A stretch of DNA of 64,000 bases from Chaetoderma sp. LZ-2023a (Eukaryota; Mollusca; Caudofoveata; Chaetodermatida; Chaetodermatidae), in assembly GCA_034401795.1 (NCBI GenBank), contig CM067369.1:138644496-138708495 (forward strand), read 5' to 3'. The notes beneath the pieces are model-generated. The model had not been told where the DNA came from, ran no database searches, and saw nothing but the letters and a program-made list of their open reading frames with translations. The position numbers and the translations under genes were made by a program. Below, piece by piece: positions 9,676-19,098 of this stretch. The first letter of the stretch is position 1, and every line of letters starts with the position of its first letter.

Positions 9676-9882
9676 ATGGCGGGAGGATACACTTCGCCAC
9701 CGGAGGACGTTGGACCTTTAAATCAGGTGACTTCTAGTAAAATTAGCGAGTTTTCTTCCCGGTGTATTGTGTTTCCGGGACTCGCGTTTACCGTGATAAG
9801 CGCCTTAGTTAGTTGGTTTAGGTCAACTCGGTGCTACCTAGGACTAATTTCTCTTTCTGTTTCTGTCCACAGGTCTGTATGA
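9676..9882 (+). CDS. Small upstream open frame of A2 (68 aa)
   Basis: A 68-residue frame just inside the left terminal repeat, starting MAGGYTSPPEDVGPLNQVTS, with a hydrophobic middle (GLAFTVISALVSW and LGLISLSVSV). A3 keeps the same start, length and hydrophobic pattern. Family B copies have a 65-73-residue frame in the same place, also with a membrane-like stretch. It could be a small peptide, a translated leader or a first exon spliced to gag; a pyrimidine-rich acceptor-like TTTGCCCTGTTTCAG lies downstream before gag. No known family. Confidence 0.45.
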   Translation: MAGGYTSPPEDVGPLNQVTSSKISEFSSRCIVFPGLAFTVISALVSWFRSTRCYLGLISLSVSVHRSV

Positions 9883-10422
9883 CGCTAGGTTGTGACGTCA
9901 CAGTACCAGAGAATTAGTATTCTCTCCACCATGGTTCCATTTCCTACTAACACTGTTAGGTTATCTAACCAAATGAAAAATTATGTCCAGTGAGTTGGAG
10001 GCCTGGTATAAAGGTCTTCTCACTTTGCCCTCTTGATCCAATTCCTTCCCCTTGAGGTGGAGAGAGTTAAGAGGCGTGCAGATGGTGGAGTTTCCGGTTC
10101 GTCACGTTGGATGGTTTGTCTATACAAAGTGTCAGGTATCTAGTTATTGATAATGTGGTGATGTTAATTATTGTAAACAATCAAAGGGAGATAATTAACA
10201 TTTTTGCCAGTAAAGAGTTATCTATATGTATCTGATGGTTGTGTAGTCAACTTATCCATTCAGCATACAATTCGTCTTTGCACTTGGATGTTTTGTTGGG
10301 ATCGAATCTTTCCTGTCACGGGATTAATGACGTCATAATCAGCTGGCTATGTATTTATTAGCAATTCAAGCGCTATGCTGGTTTTTGATGTATATTGATC
10401 TTTATGATCGTTTTCCTTCTCC

Positions 10423-12552
10423 TTGAGTTGGATTGAGTTTCTAAGCTTAACTAGTTGCTCATACTCCTTGTCCTTTGCCCTGTTTCAGGGACCGGGTTGC
10501 GCGTCCTGTGGACGTTTTATGCATATAAAGTTCTGGCCGCATCTGTGTTATCGATGTAGCCCTTGTGGTCCATTGATTAATTGTGACATATGTAAGCACT
10601 GGGGGGGCGAGTTAATGTCCGAATTCTTGTGCTGCTTACAGGCGACGGACAGGGTGGTAGAGGAGGAGAAGAAGAAGAAGCGGAAACGAGAGGTTGTAAG
10701 TAGGAAGGGTAAGGGGAAGGTCTCGTCCGCGGTGGATATGGAGACCTTCCGGACCGAGATGTTGGGAGAGATGAAGAGGACAATAAAAGATTTGGTTCCA
10801 GGGTTGCTTCGTGGCATGCTTCCTGGACCAGATCCTTTATTGTCCTCATCATCGGCTTCGGAGCAGGTAATCCCCGCCTCTGGATCGATTTTCCTTAGTC
10901 CGCTTCCGTTGTCCGACGATTCAGAGGTGGCCCCATTAGAGGGGGCGTTCCACGGCCCTGGCAGCAGGCTTATTGCCGCGCCGATAGGGGACCGTGGACG
11001 GTTGTCGCTGGAACCCGCTGGCTGCTTATCAGTCCAGGGGTATCCGCACGCCGCGGTGGCCAGTACCTCCTATGGCACCGTTCCTGGTCAGCCCGGGTTA
11101 GCTCTCTTTGCTGACCCGGGGTCTAATCTTTCTGACCAGGGTGATGAGGATTACCTGCTAGGGTCGCCGTCTGACGACGTGGACATGGATGAAGACGTTT
11201 GTGCACCCCTCGCGGGGAATACAGGCGCTTTTTTCCACGGTATTACTCACCCTGGAGTAAGGTCCGCGGTTCAGGTGGTGGCCCAGGGCGCTGCTGATGG
11301 CCAGCGGTACCGCATACCTCGGCTTGCCGAGAGTGTAGCTGGTGCTGGCCGGGCCCGTGGTAGGGCTATATATACCCCGCGCTCTACCGCGGTGCCTGCT
11401 CCTGGTCAAACCAGTGATATTCTCATGCCGGTGCTGTCAGGCCCGCATGTTTTCCCTGGCTTGCCAGGTGTATCAGCGTACCCGCCGTCAAGCTCTACTG
11501 CTTGCGCTCAGGAGGAAGACGAAGGACCCCGTCTTGTAGAGCGCTCGCAGTTAGCCACGGAGGAGGATTGGTATGACGCTTGCCAGTGGTTGGTGAGCGT
11601 TAGGCCTGATCTGCCCGTGGAGCAGTCGGCTAGCCACCGTGTTCACACGCCGTGGTTAGCTGGGAAACCAACTGCTAACGCTATGCCTTCTCTGCCGCTG
11701 GCGGAGCATGTCGTTGACATGTTCAAGGCGGCGGAGGCGTCCATTAACACGAGTGGACGTCTCGCGAAGGCCCCTCGCGAGGTGGCCAGGCGTTGTCGCA
11801 TCGTGCCCCTGGACTACCAGCGGTACGGTGTGGTACCCAAGCCCAGCGTGGATGACCGCGCGGCTTTGGGTGAGGATACGCGGCCAGGCTCCCGTTCTGA
11901 CGCGGGGGTCTTGTGCGCGAACGCGTTGCGTTCGGCGAATACCGCGTTGCGTGATGCGGAGGAGAGTGGGAGGGCTTCGATTGCCGCTCTGTCCCACGTC
12001 TCCCAGCTGTTACAGGGGGTAGTAACGGCATCTGCATCGCGCCAGCCAGGCCCGCTCGCGGTCCAGCGAACCATCCAGGATGGTATTAACCTGGCGCTGG
12101 ACTGTATGACGCGGGCGGTGACCAGGAGTGTCAGGGCAAGACGCACATTTGCCCTGGACAATCTGTGCCCGTCTCAGGACCTGTATAATAGGCTACTCCG
12201 TACGCCTATGACGGGTCCTGGTCTTTTTGGAGGTGAGGGATGTCGCCACCTCCAGGAGACGGTCACCCTGGTGAATAACCAGAGGGCGCTGCGCGAACAG
12301 TTTGAGGTACTGCGTCGTGCTAACGTTCGCGCCGCGGCCCCTGCGTATCGTCCCCTGCAGGCTCGAGGTGGTGTTGGCCAAGTCAGAGGCCAGCCGCCGT
12401 CGCAGCGCCGGCCTCGGCCGCGTGCGATTCGGCCAGCAGTGAGGGGGGCGCAGGCTCCTCAGCCGCCGTCAGCCAGGCAGCCGCCCGTGCACCGAGGTGC
12501 GCGCGGGGCGGGGCGGGTCGCGCGAGGATCTGGGCGTGGTTATCGTTCCTGA
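10423..12552 (+). CDS. DIRS gag-like protein (A2)
   Basis: A putative structural, RNA-binding protein of 709 residues. Near residues 24-60 is a cysteine cluster, CASCGRFM then HLCYRCSPCG and CDICKHWGG: CxxC, HxC, CxxC, CxxC followed by W. The same cluster occurs in family B. A charged Lys/Glu stretch (EEEKKKKRKREV) follows. The middle is acidic and Pro/Ser-rich, and a helical region containing MPSLPLAEHVVDMFKAAE is well conserved between copies. The C-terminus is basic, with Arg-Gly repeats (RGARGAGRVARGSGRG), suited to nucleic-acid binding. The true start may be downstream of the first ATG, after the acceptor-like site near 10488. The end overlaps the RT frame by about 55 nt. Confidence 0.75.
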   Translation: MSWIEFLSLTSCSYSLSFALFQGPGCASCGRFMHIKFWPHLCYRCSPCGPLINCDICKHWGGELMSEFLCCLQATDRVVEEEKKKKRKREVVSRKGKGKVSSAVDMETFRTEMLGEMKRTIKDLVPGLLRGMLPGPDPLLSSSSASEQVIPASGSIFLSPLPLSDDSEVAPLEGAFHGPGSRLIAAPIGDRGRLSLEPAGCLSVQGYPHAAVASTSYGTVPGQPGLALFADPGSNLSDQGDEDYLLGSPSDDVDMDEDVCAPLAGNTGAFFHGITHPGVRSAVQVVAQGAADGQRYRIPRLAESVAGAGRARGRAIYTPRSTAVPAPGQTSDILMPVLSGPHVFPGLPGVSAYPPSSSTACAQEEDEGPRLVERSQLATEEDWYDACQWLVSVRPDLPVEQSASHRVHTPWLAGKPTANAMPSLPLAEHVVDMFKAAEASINTSGRLAKAPREVARRCRIVPLDYQRYGVVPKPSVDDRAALGEDTRPGSRSDAGVLCANALRSANTALRDAEESGRASIAALSHVSQLLQGVVTASASRQPGPLAVQRTIQDGINLALDCMTRAVTRSVRARRTFALDNLCPSQDLYNRLLRTPMTGPGLFGGEGCRHLQETVTLVNNQRALREQFEVLRRANVRAAAPAYRPLQARGGVGQVRGQPPSQRRPRPRAIRPAVRGAQAPQPPSARQPPVHRGARGAGRVARGSGRGYRS

Positions 12553-14683
12553 CAGGGCGCTTACCGCGGTAAGGACCACGCCGGTGTGTATGGCGACGGA
12601 GACAGTGCCGCTCTTGCATGCCTTGTGTCCACCGCGGTCCCTAGGTGGACCGGTGGGAGGCCGGCTAGCCGACCACATGCAAGAGTGGGAACGGTTAACT
12701 CAGGACCGTTTAGTCTTGCGATGGCTTTCCGTGGGGTATCATCCAGAGTGGATGACAGGCCCGCCGTCGCGACTGTCTCTGGTGCCAGTCTGGACTCCCA
12801 TTCCGAGAGATCCAGATCAAAGGTTGTGTATCGAGGAGGAGATAAATTCCCTCGTACAAAAAGGAGCTATTCAGCCGGCACAAAGGTGTCCGGGCTTCTA
12901 TTCAACCCTGTTCTTGGTAACAAAACGCACCGGTGGGTGGAGACCGATTCTCAACCTCAAGCCATTGAACAAGTTCATCGAGACGCCCAGTTTCAAGATG
13001 GAAACGGTGCGCTCGGTGTTGGCGGGGTTGGAGAGGGGGATGTGGACGGCGTCGATAGATTTGAAGGACGCTTATTTCCACATCCCCATCCACAGGAGTT
13101 TCTGTCGCTTCCTGAGATTTGCATTCCAGGGCAGACAGTGGGAATTCAGGGTGTTGCCCTTCGGAATTTCCACGGCTCCTCGGGTTTTCACCCGTGTGGT
13201 TCTTGCGATCACAGCATACCTCCGCAGGAGAAGCATAGCAGTCCACACGTACATAGACGACTGGCTGTTGAAAGCGCACACCCGGGAAAGTTTGTCCGCC
13301 AATCTGGAGATTGTTTTGAAAATTCTCACAGACTTGGGCTGGATGATCAATTTCCCAAAATCAGAGCTGACTCCATCCCAGAAGTTTGTTTACCTGGGGA
13401 TGTTCTTCGATCTGGAGACAGGATATGTTTATCCTACTCAGGAGAGAGTTCAAATACTCATCTCGTTGATTCAGTCAGTGTGCGACAGTCGTCATGTCCT
13501 GGCACGGGTTTACTTGAGAATGCTGGGGTTGATGGTTTCGTTGGAACCAGTCATTCCTCAGGCCGCCTTACGCAGGCGGCCGATCCAGTTGTTTCTCATG
13601 ACACAATGGACCCAGAGTACAGGTTCGCTGGACTCGAATGTGTCAGTGTTGGCGCCTCTGATTCACCACCTGCAATGGTGGTTGAATACAGAGAATCTCT
13701 TACCGGGGGTTTTGCTAACCCCTCCCCACCCTCAGGTGACTGTGTATACAGATGCATCGATGGAGGGCTGGGGAGCTTGCCTGGAAGAATCCACGATATC
13801 AGGGCTTTGGAATCTGGAACAGTCACAGGAACATATAAATCTACTGGAGCTAAGAGCAGTAGTCCTGGGCCTGGAACATTTCTTACAGAAAGTTCAGGGC
13901 AAGATTGTTCTTATTCGTTCAGACAACTCAACAGTTGTGACTTACATAAACCGCCAGGGCGGAACGAAGTCGCCCAGTCTCTGTATGATGACATGGAAAC
14001 TGCTTTGTTGGTGTCTGGATCACCAGATTACCTTGAAAGCAGTTCATATTCCGGGAAGGTTAAACCTGCTAGCAGACTCATTGAGCCGAAGGATGAGTGT
14101 TTTACCCACGGAATGGCAACTAAATCAATGTGTGGCGGATCGTCTGTTCGACCATTGGGGGAAACCCAACATCGATTTGTTCGCAACGAAGAAGAATGCG
14201 AAGATGACGACGTACGTCTCTCCGATTCCGGATCCAAGCGCTTTCGCAACAGATGCGTTAGCTATCAGCTGGGGGAGAATGTATGCATACGCATTCCCTC
14301 CAGCAATCCTGATTCCAAAAATTCTTCAGAAAATCAGACAAGAGGAATGCCAAGTGCTTCTGATCGCCCCGGATTGGCCAAGCCGATCATGGTATACGGA
14401 TCTGCTGGACCTTCTGGTCTGCAATCCGGTTCCTCTGCCTCTGATGGACGATATTATCTTCCAGGGCAAGGCCCTTCACAACAATCCGTCAATGTTCAGA
14501 TTGACTGCGTGGATGTTGTCAAGGAATCTAGAATTAAGGAGGGCTTTTCTGAGCAAGCAGCCATGTTTATGGCCAAAGCCAGGAGGGGGTCAACCTCCAG
14601 AGCATATAATTATAAAATCAACAGATTTGCAGAATGGTGCTCAAAAAGATGTATTGATCCAATGGATTCATCTATTCAAGTAG
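12497..14683 (+). CDS. DIRS RT/RNase H polyprotein (A2)
   Basis: A 728-residue reverse transcriptase-RNase H protein. RT begins around CIEEEINSLVQKGAIQPA, with GGWRPILNLKPLNKFI, ASIDLKDAYFHIPI (first catalytic Asp), LPFGISTAPRVFTRVV and the YIDDWLLKA box (catalytic Asp pair, near 13247-13273). RNase H follows with TDASMEGWGACLE, LELRAVVLGLE, RSDNSTVVTYINRQGG and HIPGRLNLLADSLSR. Next is the DIRS-specific domain with NIDLFATKKNAK and LIAPDWPSRSWYTDLL. It is in a different frame from gag and from the recombinase, so expression needs an internal start, a recoding event or splicing of the kind known for DIRS. It looks intact. Confidence 0.9.
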   Translation: MRAGRGGSREDLGVVIVPDRALTAVRTTPVCMATETVPLLHALCPPRSLGGPVGGRLADHMQEWERLTQDRLVLRWLSVGYHPEWMTGPPSRLSLVPVWTPIPRDPDQRLCIEEEINSLVQKGAIQPAQRCPGFYSTLFLVTKRTGGWRPILNLKPLNKFIETPSFKMETVRSVLAGLERGMWTASIDLKDAYFHIPIHRSFCRFLRFAFQGRQWEFRVLPFGISTAPRVFTRVVLAITAYLRRRSIAVHTYIDDWLLKAHTRESLSANLEIVLKILTDLGWMINFPKSELTPSQKFVYLGMFFDLETGYVYPTQERVQILISLIQSVCDSRHVLARVYLRMLGLMVSLEPVIPQAALRRRPIQLFLMTQWTQSTGSLDSNVSVLAPLIHHLQWWLNTENLLPGVLLTPPHPQVTVYTDASMEGWGACLEESTISGLWNLEQSQEHINLLELRAVVLGLEHFLQKVQGKIVLIRSDNSTVVTYINRQGGTKSPSLCMMTWKLLCWCLDHQITLKAVHIPGRLNLLADSLSRRMSVLPTEWQLNQCVADRLFDHWGKPNIDLFATKKNAKMTTYVSPIPDPSAFATDALAISWGRMYAYAFPPAILIPKILQKIRQEECQVLLIAPDWPSRSWYTDLLDLLVCNPVPLPLMDDIIFQGKALHNNPSMFRLTAWMLSRNLELRRAFLSKQPCLWPKPGGGQPPEHIIIKSTDLQNGAQKDVLIQWIHLFK

Positions 14684-15522
14684 TAGCTGATTTCCTCTGT
14701 CACCTCTATGATGCCTATAGCCTCAAGCCTAACTCTATTGCTGGTTATAAGTCAGCATTAATGTCTGTTATTCCTTGCTTGGCTAAGAGGGGAAGTGATG
14801 AAGTAAATACATTGAATGTATTAATTAAAGGCATGGGCAATCTAAGACCAAGGAATCCTCCTGTGATTCCGTCTTGGAGTTTATCGCTAGTGCTTCAAGT
14901 ACTAGGTGATAAGCCTTTTGAACCACTTAGTTCCATTTCTATGAAACTATTAACACTGAAGACTGTGTTTTTAATTGCTGCGGCCTCGGCTAGGCGTAGG
15001 AGTGAGATTCATGCCTTATCAGCCGAGGATGACCGTTTTGTGGTTTCAGGGGAAGGCCTTAAGCTGCTACCTAGGGTTAATTTCTTGGCTAAAAATCAGT
15101 CGTTGAAATATCCAGGTCAACCTATTATTTTGCCTGCTTTAACTAGATATGATCCTAATTCTAAAGCATGGTGTCCCGTCCGGGCGCTGCGCCGGTACAA
15201 ACAACGTACGGCGGCATGGCGCACCGACCAGTCAGCGTTATGGTTGTCATATATTGAACCCCATGGGAGGGCTTCTAAGGACACCATTTCCAGGTGGATT
15301 GTGGAATGCATTCAGTTTTGCCATAAATCCGCCACCGGGAAACAGGTTGACGTGGCCAAGGCTCACAGTGTCCGCGGCGTAGTGACATCCACGGCCCTAT
15401 TTAATGGGGTCCCTGTGGATGATATTATGTCGGTGGCTCAGTGGCACTGTGAGTCAAGTTTTACAGACCATTATCTCCGTGACACCTCTAATCCTCTCGC
15501 CTTGTCGGTTTTGAAAAAATAA
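14470..15522 (+). CDS. DIRS tyrosine recombinase (A2)
   Basis: The integration enzyme. The conserved part starts near FSEQAAMFMAKARRGSTSRA, a core-binding region with SIQVVADFLCHLYD and SIAGYKSALMSVIPCLAKRG. The catalytic domain follows: ASARRRSEIHALSAE (Arg), WCPVRALRRYKQRT, ISRWIVECIQFCHKSATGKQ, AHSVRGVVTSTALFNG (His-x-x-Arg), SVAQWHCESSFTDHYLRD (Trp box and nucleophile Tyr). All expected catalytic positions are present. The frame is open upstream to about 12586, but that part overlaps RT/RNase H antiphase and has no recognisable domain. The ~200-nt overlap with RT/RNase H is typical of DIRS. Confidence 0.88.
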   Translation, partial: GPSQQSVNVQIDCVDVVKESRIKEGFSEQAAMFMAKARRGSTSRAYNYKINRFAEWCSKRCIDPMDSSIQVVADFLCHLYDAYSLKPNSIAGYKSALMSVIPCLAKRGSDEVNTLNVLIKGMGNLRPRNPPVIPSWSLSLVLQVLGDKPFEPLSSISMKLLTLKTVFLIAAASARRRSEIHALSAEDDRFVVSGEGLKLLPRVNFLAKNQSLKYPGQPIILPALTRYDPNSKAWCPVRALRRYKQRTAAWRTDQSALWLSYIEPHGRASKDTISRWIVECIQFCHKSATGKQVDVAKAHSVRGVVTSTALFNGVPVDDIMSVAQWHCESSFTDHYLRDTSNPLALSVLKK

Positions 15523-15863
15523 ATCGGTTTATATTTTTTGAGGTGATTTCCTCATTACTTATATATATCACAATTAATTTATGGAAACACCCACATTTTT
15601 GGGCCTGCATCAGTCTTTACCGATGGGAAGATGATGTCAGCAGCCATTGTCAACAAGGTCAGTCTTGTTCATGTGTTGTCCGTTGTTGATTGTATTGTCA
15701 CGATTACCCGTTATTAATATGGTGATGGTTTGTGTATTTGTGTGGTTCATTGTTGAGAGTTACGAAAATGGAGTTTTTTCGTCTCTGTCCTGTAGTACAT
15801 GGCACTTGTACGTAGAGAGCGTATAGGACATTGAGGTCAGTCGACTCTTCCTCCCAGGAAGGA

Positions 15864-15922
15864 GGGGGGGGAGCGCATATGACATTCGGTCATCTCTCAT
15901 ACATCGGTGGTGTTATCCGATG
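15864..15922 (+). promoter_or_regulatory. G-run and hairpin in 3' region of A2
   Basis: Eight G residues, AGCGCAT, then the stem CATCGG / CCGATG (15902-15907 with 15917-15922), 9-nt loop. A complementary C-rich stretch, GCCTCCCTCCCGCC, lies at about 16019-16032 and could close a larger fold. Confidence 0.5.
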
Positions 15923-16052
15923 GTTAGTCAAATCCTGACTGTTTTTTCTTACAGTTTCAGAAGTTTAAGTGCCTTAAACGCAGAAAAGCGTATAGGGATG
16001 AGCTGGTCTTTTGACCTCGCCTCCCTCCCGCCAGATTCACTTTCGAATTCTG

Positions 16053-16153
16053 GCAATATCAAAAGTATTAGGGAGGTAAGTATACTCTTGAAGTGAAATA
16101 AACGAAATCTAGGATTTCTTTTTTCACGAGAGAGTTGATACTTACCTCCCTAG
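16053..16153. repeat. Internal complementary region of A2
   Basis: Holds the reverse complement of the left end (CTTGAAGTGAAA, matching TTTCACTTCAAG at 9391) joined to that of the right end (AAACGAAATCTAGG, matching CCTAGATTTCGTTT at 16423-16436). The variable bases agree with this copy's own ends and differ from A3. GGTAAGTAT and ATACTTACC face each other across 54 bp. Confidence 0.88.
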
Positions 16154-16204
16154 ATACGGACCCGGCCTCTCCACCCCACAGAGGCTCGGTCTTCAGGCTC
16201 TTAA

Positions 16205-16436
16205 TAGTTGCATGTGTGTCAGCCAATAATCTAGTCAGAGGAAGTGCTAGTCTGCGCATGCGCGGTGGTGGGGCTGGCATCCGCCAGACTACGCTCTGAC
16301 TCCCTGCCCAGTAGGGGCACCTAACTGTTTTAAATCTGAGTGTTTATTGAGTGAAAGCCAATATTTAGCAATATCAAAAGTATTAGGGAGGTAAGTATCA
16401 ACTCTCTCGTGAAAAAAGAAATCCTAGATTTCGTTT
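16205..16436. repeat. Right inverted terminal repeat of A2
   Basis: Reverse complement of 9391-9600 up to the string AAAAGTATTAGGGAGGTAAG, then its own tail CGTGAAAAAAGAAATCCTAG ending CGTTT. It carries TGCGCATGCGCG at 16253-16264. Confidence 0.88.
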
Positions 16437-16576
16437 AATTTCTGGCAATGTGAACTGGTTTATCCGCTGTAATATTTTTCTAATAAGATTCTGGGACTAA
16501 ATTTACTTGTATTTAAGAGAAGCAGCTTTTAAAGAGTCTTGTCTTAACTAATCGGCCCACCAATTTTGATCTATTT

Positions 16577-16800
16577 AACCCTTGAATTTGTTCAAGAAAT
16601 TTTCAATTTTCTCATAGAAAATGTCCATTTGCAGACCAAGAGATTATTTTTGAAAATTTACCACAGGAATGACTGGCTCGGTTATCAAGCCAGTCATTCC
16701 AGTGGTAAATTTTCAAAAATGGTCTCATGATCTGCAAATGGACATTGCTCAAGATGACTGCAGAAACCTTTTTTGGCTGATATGCGTGTTAAAGGGTTAA
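16577..16800. repeat. P1 palindromic MITE, good copy
   Basis: From AACCCTTGAATTTGTTCAAG to GTGTTAAAGGGTTAA. The hairpin centre GACTGGCTCGGTTATCAAGC is nearly symmetrical, with inner arms of about 65 nt. Confidence 0.8.
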
Positions 16801-17129
16801 TTTGGCATGTCAAATTTGGCTTGTAGTGACCAATTAAAAGTCAGGTGGACCCTCTAGTATGTCCCCAAAAGTAGGTCATCCCTTGAGCAAGTCTGAATTG
16901 ACACTACTCAAACGAGGATAGGCTTTCTTTATGTTCAGAATTTATGATTTGGTTGCTTATATAAATATTGAATAAATATTACATTGTCGATACTGGTATT
17001 GATTAGCTTTTGTAATTATTTTAAATATACAATGAAATATCGGTAATCTCAGGCATTTTTATACACTCGCGCAATATATGGTAGTATATGGTAGTGGTAT
17101 GTGATGGCGCTCGGCATCCATCCATCCCT
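16801..17129. other. No gene seen (intron)
   Basis: AT-rich DNA with short repeats such as ATATGGTAGTATATGGTAGTG near 17077-17097 (split motif: ATATGGTAGT twice). Nothing else recognised. Confidence 0.35.
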
Positions 17130-17305
17130 CCATATGATTCATGTCCGATCTATATCTCGAAGGGGTTTGAATTTACACTCACAATTCTTTTGAGCAGATA
17201 TATTAGGGGAGACGCAGTGTCGTGATTTCATTTCGGCAAATTCTGTCCATATACTCCAGAGTTATCTCCCCTGAAAACTTAAAATTTTTCATAAATTTCG
17301 TGCTC
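17130..17305. repeat. One unit of a ~160-bp repeat (T family), diverged
   Basis: Contains ATATCTCGAAGGGGTTTG, GAGACGCAGTGTCGTGATTT, TCTGTCCATATACTCCAG and GTTATCTCCCCTGAAAACTT in order, the same series as the array at 26665-27580. The next units lie at 18246-18725; about 940 bp of other DNA separates them. Confidence 0.55.
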
Positions 17306-17985
17306 GATTTCATTTTCATTTTTAGTTGGTATTTATTGGCCGCTCACACCTAGATGTATTTGGGCCATGACTCGCTCTTAGAGGTGCTTCCCCGAAGGGT
17401 TGCGTTGCTTCCCCGAATGGTTGCTCTAAATAAGTGAAAACTGAAAAAAATCGACAAATTCAGTTGTTGCTGGGAGTGTGTTGCCTGATGTTACCTAATG
17501 TATTGTAGTTGGCTGGTGTCTATGTTGTATGCAGTGTTGGGGAGGGGGAATTACTTTATTTCTTATGGAGGTGGAATGGGGGTGGAGGGCAATCTGTAAA
17601 ATAAAATCTCAAAACGGAAATCAGGACAATTTAAATAAAGAATATTATGATGAAATTGAATGATAATACTATCAAATAAGAAGAAACAAATTAAGATAAT
17701 GGCCTGTGATTAAATAAACAAGAAACGGGAAAAATTGATCTTAAAATCCAGTGTTTGTAAACTAAATATCCAAATTTAACTTAGAATTATAACTTGTTGC
17801 TATTAGAAATAATAAGTTGAATGCACGTGGCGCTATTTGGGAGTTGAATGGGTTTAAGTCACGTCGTCGAGTCACTAAAAATCCTTTCATACTTATGCTA
17901 AAATTTTATCCAGCGAGAGAAGAGCGAAGAGAGCGACAGCATCTACATCAAAGCAAATCAGCGCCAATCACAACCTCCATGTCCA
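17306..17985. other. No gene seen; insertion-like block between repeat units
   Basis: Non-coding, A-rich in the second half. GCTTCCCCGAA occurs twice within 25 bp near 17387-17420. The plus strand near 17957-17975 reads GCAAATCAGCGCCAATCA, an octamer-like and a CCAAT-like motif side by side. Confidence 0.35.
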
Positions 17986-18242
17986 TCATCTTCGTCTTGT
18001 CGTCCTCAGCGGTTTCGTGATTGCAACCTCGGCCGTAGTCACCAGCAGATATAAGTACACAGCAGATAGAAGCAGCAAGTAAGCAGCGTCGCCACTCCAC
18101 TCGACCAACGGCATCTCTCCAGGGCGGGTTGATTGCGGCTCAACGATAAGCCCACCTAGATCACCACGTGGCCAGCATGAGGCGCGCTCTTCTTGATCGC
18201 CTTCTTCGCGCCTTTCGAACCTGTGGGTGTTTTCGGTGCCAT
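17986..18242 (-). pseudogene. Possible histone-tail-like fragment
   Basis: On the minus strand from the ATG at 18242, the first 19 codons read MAPKTPTGSKGAKKAIKKS, which resembles the lysine-rich N-terminal tail of histone H2B. The frame stops after 28 codons and I find no H2B core (no ESYAIYIYKVLKQV-like segment). The block is GC-richer than its surroundings. A degraded histone copy, an unrelated basic peptide or chance are all possible. Confidence 0.2.
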
Positions 18243-18245
18243 TGT

Positions 18246-18725
18246 GCAAAATCTTGTGCTCGATTCATATCTGAAAGAATTTTGGACTTACAGTCACATT
18301 TCCTTTCAGTGGGTATATTAGAGGAAGACACAGTCTCATAATGTCATTTGTTTGTCGGAGCTATCTCCCTGAAAAACTTTAATTTGTCAAAGTTTTCTTG
18401 TCCAATCCAGATCTCAGAGTTTTTAACCTACACACACAATCGCTTTTCAGTGGATTTATTATGACTAGATGAAGTGTCATGAAATCTGTTCGTATATTCT
18501 AAAGTTACTTCCCTTGAACAACTTAAAATTCATTGAATTTATTGTTTCTGCTGGATAACCTGAAAGTGTCTAGACACATTTAGTTAAAATAAATAATACA
18601 CGTAGATAAACACATTACAAAGCGTTATCAGTTGTTATGGTGATTCAGCGAGATCTATTCGTATATGCCAGTGTTATCTCCCCTACAAAACTCAAGATTC
18701 ATAAAGACGAACTATTCACATTTAT
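18246..18725. repeat. Three diverged units of the ~160-bp T repeat
   Basis: Successive units carry TATCTGAAAGAATTTT, CAGTGGGTATATTAGAGGAA, TCGGAGCTATCTCCCTGAAA, then CAGATCTCAGAGTTTTTAAC, GATGAAGTGTCATGAAATCT, then a shorter third unit with TGTTATCTCCCCTACAAAAC. Divergence between units is high, so the array is old. Confidence 0.5.
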
Positions 18726-18730
18726 AATTC

Positions 18731-18955
18731 CTTAAACCTTTATTAATTTAATTTATTCAAGAAAATTCTAGTTTATTCATTGAAAATGTTCATTTGCAGA
18801 CCAAGAGAAGGCTCTTTTAGAAAATTTACCACTGGAATGACTGGCTCGGTTATCGAGCCAGTCATTCCAGTGGTAAATTTTCAAAAATAGTCTTCAAGAC
18901 CGCTGCAGAAGCCAGTTTTTTTGGCTGATATGAGTGTTAAAGGGCTAAACAAGTA
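18731..18955. repeat. P1 palindromic MITE, good copy
   Basis: The centre GACTGGCTCGGTTATCGAGC is a near-perfect hairpin. The copy ends about 57 bp before the host exon at 19013. Confidence 0.8.
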
Positions 18956-19012
18956 ATGTTTGCAGGCATATGTTGAGTTTCACTAAAACCGTTGTTTAAA
19001 TATGTATTTCAG

Positions 19013-19098
19013 GTTACAGCCTTGAACTCAAATAATGGGGAGCTGAAGTTTTTCTCTGGTACAGATGACAGCGAGATAGAGACGACTCCTAAAAGAAG
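19013..19098 (+). CDS. Host gene exon (internal), unnamed protein, exon ii
   Basis: An 86-bp exon with acceptor AATATGTATTTCAG and donor AGAAG|GTACGC. Frame 1 is the only open one and starts on a codon boundary, agreeing with the end phase of exon i (8172). It encodes VTALNSNNGELKFFSG, then TDDSEIETTPKR and two bases of a further codon. Exon iii at 42919 supplies the one base needed to complete that codon as Arg. The peptide is acidic then basic, with no hydrophobic segment, and looks like a cytoplasmic or nuclear tail. No family recognised. The flanking introns are 10.8 and 23.8 kb and full of mobile elements. Confidence 0.6.

Larger units (their letters stand above)
9391..16436 (+). mobile_element. 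DIRS-type retrotransposon, family A copy A2, looks whole
   Basis: A 7.05-kb element in the first host intron, in the sense direction. Layout: left inverted terminal repeat, a small upstream open frame, gag-like frame, RT/RNase H frame, overlapping tyrosine recombinase frame, 3' G-run and hairpin, internal complementary region, right inverted terminal repeat. The three main frames are long and open, both ends are present, and the ICR matches both ends exactly at the bases that differ from A3. No target duplication is visible, as expected for tyrosine-recombinase integration. Very high similarity to A3 suggests both are young. It belongs to DIRS rather than Ngaro, which has split direct repeats. 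Confidence 0.92.

Noticed and set aside
11656-12161. Several 60-115-codon minus-strand frames in the GC-rich gag region of A2
   Set aside because: They mirror the gag codons on the opposite strand, are rich in Arg/Pro and show no family motif.
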